A DNA stretch of 64,000 bases from Atriophallophorus winterbourni (Eukaryota > Platyhelminthes > Trematoda > Plagiorchiida > Microphallidae): NCBI GenBank assembly GCA_013407085.1, contig JACCGJ010003415.1:22681-86680 (forward strand). The letters run 5' to 3'. Made by a program: the position numbers and the translations under genes. Below, piece by piece: positions 63,246 to 64,000 of the stretch (position 1 is the first letter of the stretch; each line of letters starts with the position of its first letter). The notes below the pieces were generated by a model. The model worked only from the letters and a program-made list of their open reading frames with translations, did not search any database and was not told the DNA's origin.

Positions 63246-63632
63246 GGCAATGAGCTGCATGCGAAAACATGATAATTCCACCATGCCAAATTGGTTTGCC
63301 ACTGATAATGCACAACACGCGGAAACGCTTGAGTCTCATTCCGTTTTCCTTATTTCTATCTGCTCGGGAAACTGTCATGATCGATCATGTTATTTCCACA
63401 CATACTCGTATTGATTTTTACTGTACCTCACCCAGTTTTTCTGCGCTTCTGATTACAGACGTAGTTGATTTAGACTTTCCTTTCATGGTGCTGTACCACT
63501 GACACATGGTGTTAATTTAATGCTATCGATAACGAACATTGTGACGTCTGTTCATCTCAGCTTCATACAATACCATGTTTCACAGGTTCTCACTCCTGTT
63601 TATAGCTACACCACTGTATCTTTTTCGCGCAG

Positions 63633-63764
63633 TGTGCTTTCAGCAAAATTCCGAACCGCGGTTTCAGTGTGAGATCTGCTCAAAACGCTTTCGTACCGAG
63701 ATACAATACACAAGGCATTTATATTACACACATTCGCAACGCCCATATGAATGCCATAAACCCG
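63633..63764 (+). CDS. Zinc-finger protein, exon with second finger
   Basis: Acceptor TATCTTTTTCGCGCAG, donor CCCG then GTGAGT, phase 1 in and out. TG completes Val from 60284, then CFQQNSEPRFQCEICSKRF, RTEIQYTRHLYYTHSQRPYE and CHKP. CEIC, 12 residues, HLYYTH is a canonical C2H2 finger (C-x2-C-x12-H-x4-H). The linker SQRPYEC leads into what may be a third unit. A later acceptor (GTTTCAG at 63861) would give ELCTANG and a stop, making a possible short last exon. Otherwise the gene continues outside the window. Confidence 0.82.
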
Positions 63765-63944
63765 GTGAGTATTGGGTAAAATCGATATTTAATACGATGT
63801 GTCGCTTGGTTTCCACAATTATTTAACACTTTCCATGTGGAATATATGTAATCCGTTTCAGAACTGTGCACTGCAAACGGATAGCTGGGCCTTTGACGTG
63901 TTTTCAAACAGATGTAGCCTACGTAGCAAGCTAAATTGTGACGG

Positions 63945-64000
63945 TGTAATCATCATCATCATCATCATCACGGACAGCATTACACCGGTAGCACGTACCG
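63945..64000 (-). mobile_element. GAT-tail repeat, 3' end, reverse, cut by the window
   Basis: TCATCATCATCATCATCATC, then ACGGACAGCATTACACCGG and TAGCACGTACCG on +. It is the reverse complement of the 3' end seen at 59300-59345. Confidence 0.85.

Larger units (their letters stand above)
60285..63632 (+). other. Intron of the zinc-finger gene
   Basis: Holds SINE-like copies (60818, 61882, 62411, 63112) and a GAT-tail repeat (62603). 61026-61881 shows nothing clear; a frame at 61471-61665 with scattered Cys is not a recognisable finger. 63246-63632 is unremarkable. Confidence 0.65.

Noticed and set aside
13830..63250. CATA-tailed repeats as a CRISPR-like array
   Set aside because: Copies are dispersed, occur in both orientations and are variably truncated, with target duplications, in a eukaryotic genome.

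Overview
The window looks like nuclear DNA of a repeat-rich flatworm, most likely a digenean trematode. The evidence is small exons in long GT-AG introns, standard code, AT-rich sequence, and dense CR1-like, RTE-like and Ty3/gypsy relics of the kind common in flukes. The species cannot be named from sequence alone. Three host genes can be supported. (1) A Pax2/5/8-type transcription factor on +, with coding exons at 502-667, 3415-3628, 3703-4627, 10642-11202 and 11318-11343; its first exon lies left of the window. (2) A mitochondrial carrier of the SLC25A42 (CoA/nucleotide) type on -, with six phase-compatible exons from 28227 down to 16017, including a 150-nt exon at 22803-22952. (3) A partial zinc-finger gene on + at the right edge (60191-60284 spliced to 63633-63764) that runs out of the window. 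Pax and the carrier are convergent.

Nearly everything else is mobile DNA. 1-10.6 kb: Pax introns holding CR1 3' ends and copies of a hammerhead-ribozyme (HHR) repeat. 11.3-16 kb: intergenic, with old repeats. 16-28.3 kb: the carrier gene, whose largest intron holds a CR1-like element with a complete endonuclease. 25.8-30.4 kb: two RTE 5' fragments in opposite orientation around carrier exons. 30.4-34.6 kb: a broken Ty3/gypsy pol region bracketed by 249-bp direct repeats. 37.7-39.4 kb: a gag-only LTR element with target duplication, inserted into a CR1 tail whose empty site survives at 53.15 kb. 39.7-57.9 kb: three CR1-like elements with nested insertions. 58-64 kb: GAT-tailed repeats, SINE-like repeats and the zinc-finger exons.

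The most interesting content is a small-RNA-like repeat family that carries a type I hammerhead ribozyme motif. It occurs in two related subfamilies, A (about 234-bp tandem spacing) and B (about 239 bp). One A copy (42352-42393) has an intact core, a GUC cleavage triplet and a self-complementary ACCGGU stem III expected to act as a dimer. One B copy (7412-7453) keeps CUGAUGA and a perfect 6-bp stem I. A short A insertion at 58815-58880 has a 13-bp target duplication, so the family is mobile. This resembles the HHR retrozymes and Penelope-type HHRs known from animals, but no partner reverse transcriptase of that type is visible here.

Other notable structures are an insertion at 53899-54285 made of an inverted copy of its own flank plus a GAT-tailed repeat, bounded by an 11-bp target duplication (a template-switch scar), and a 243-bp SINE-like element with conserved 3' hairpins, a CATA tail and about 18 copies.
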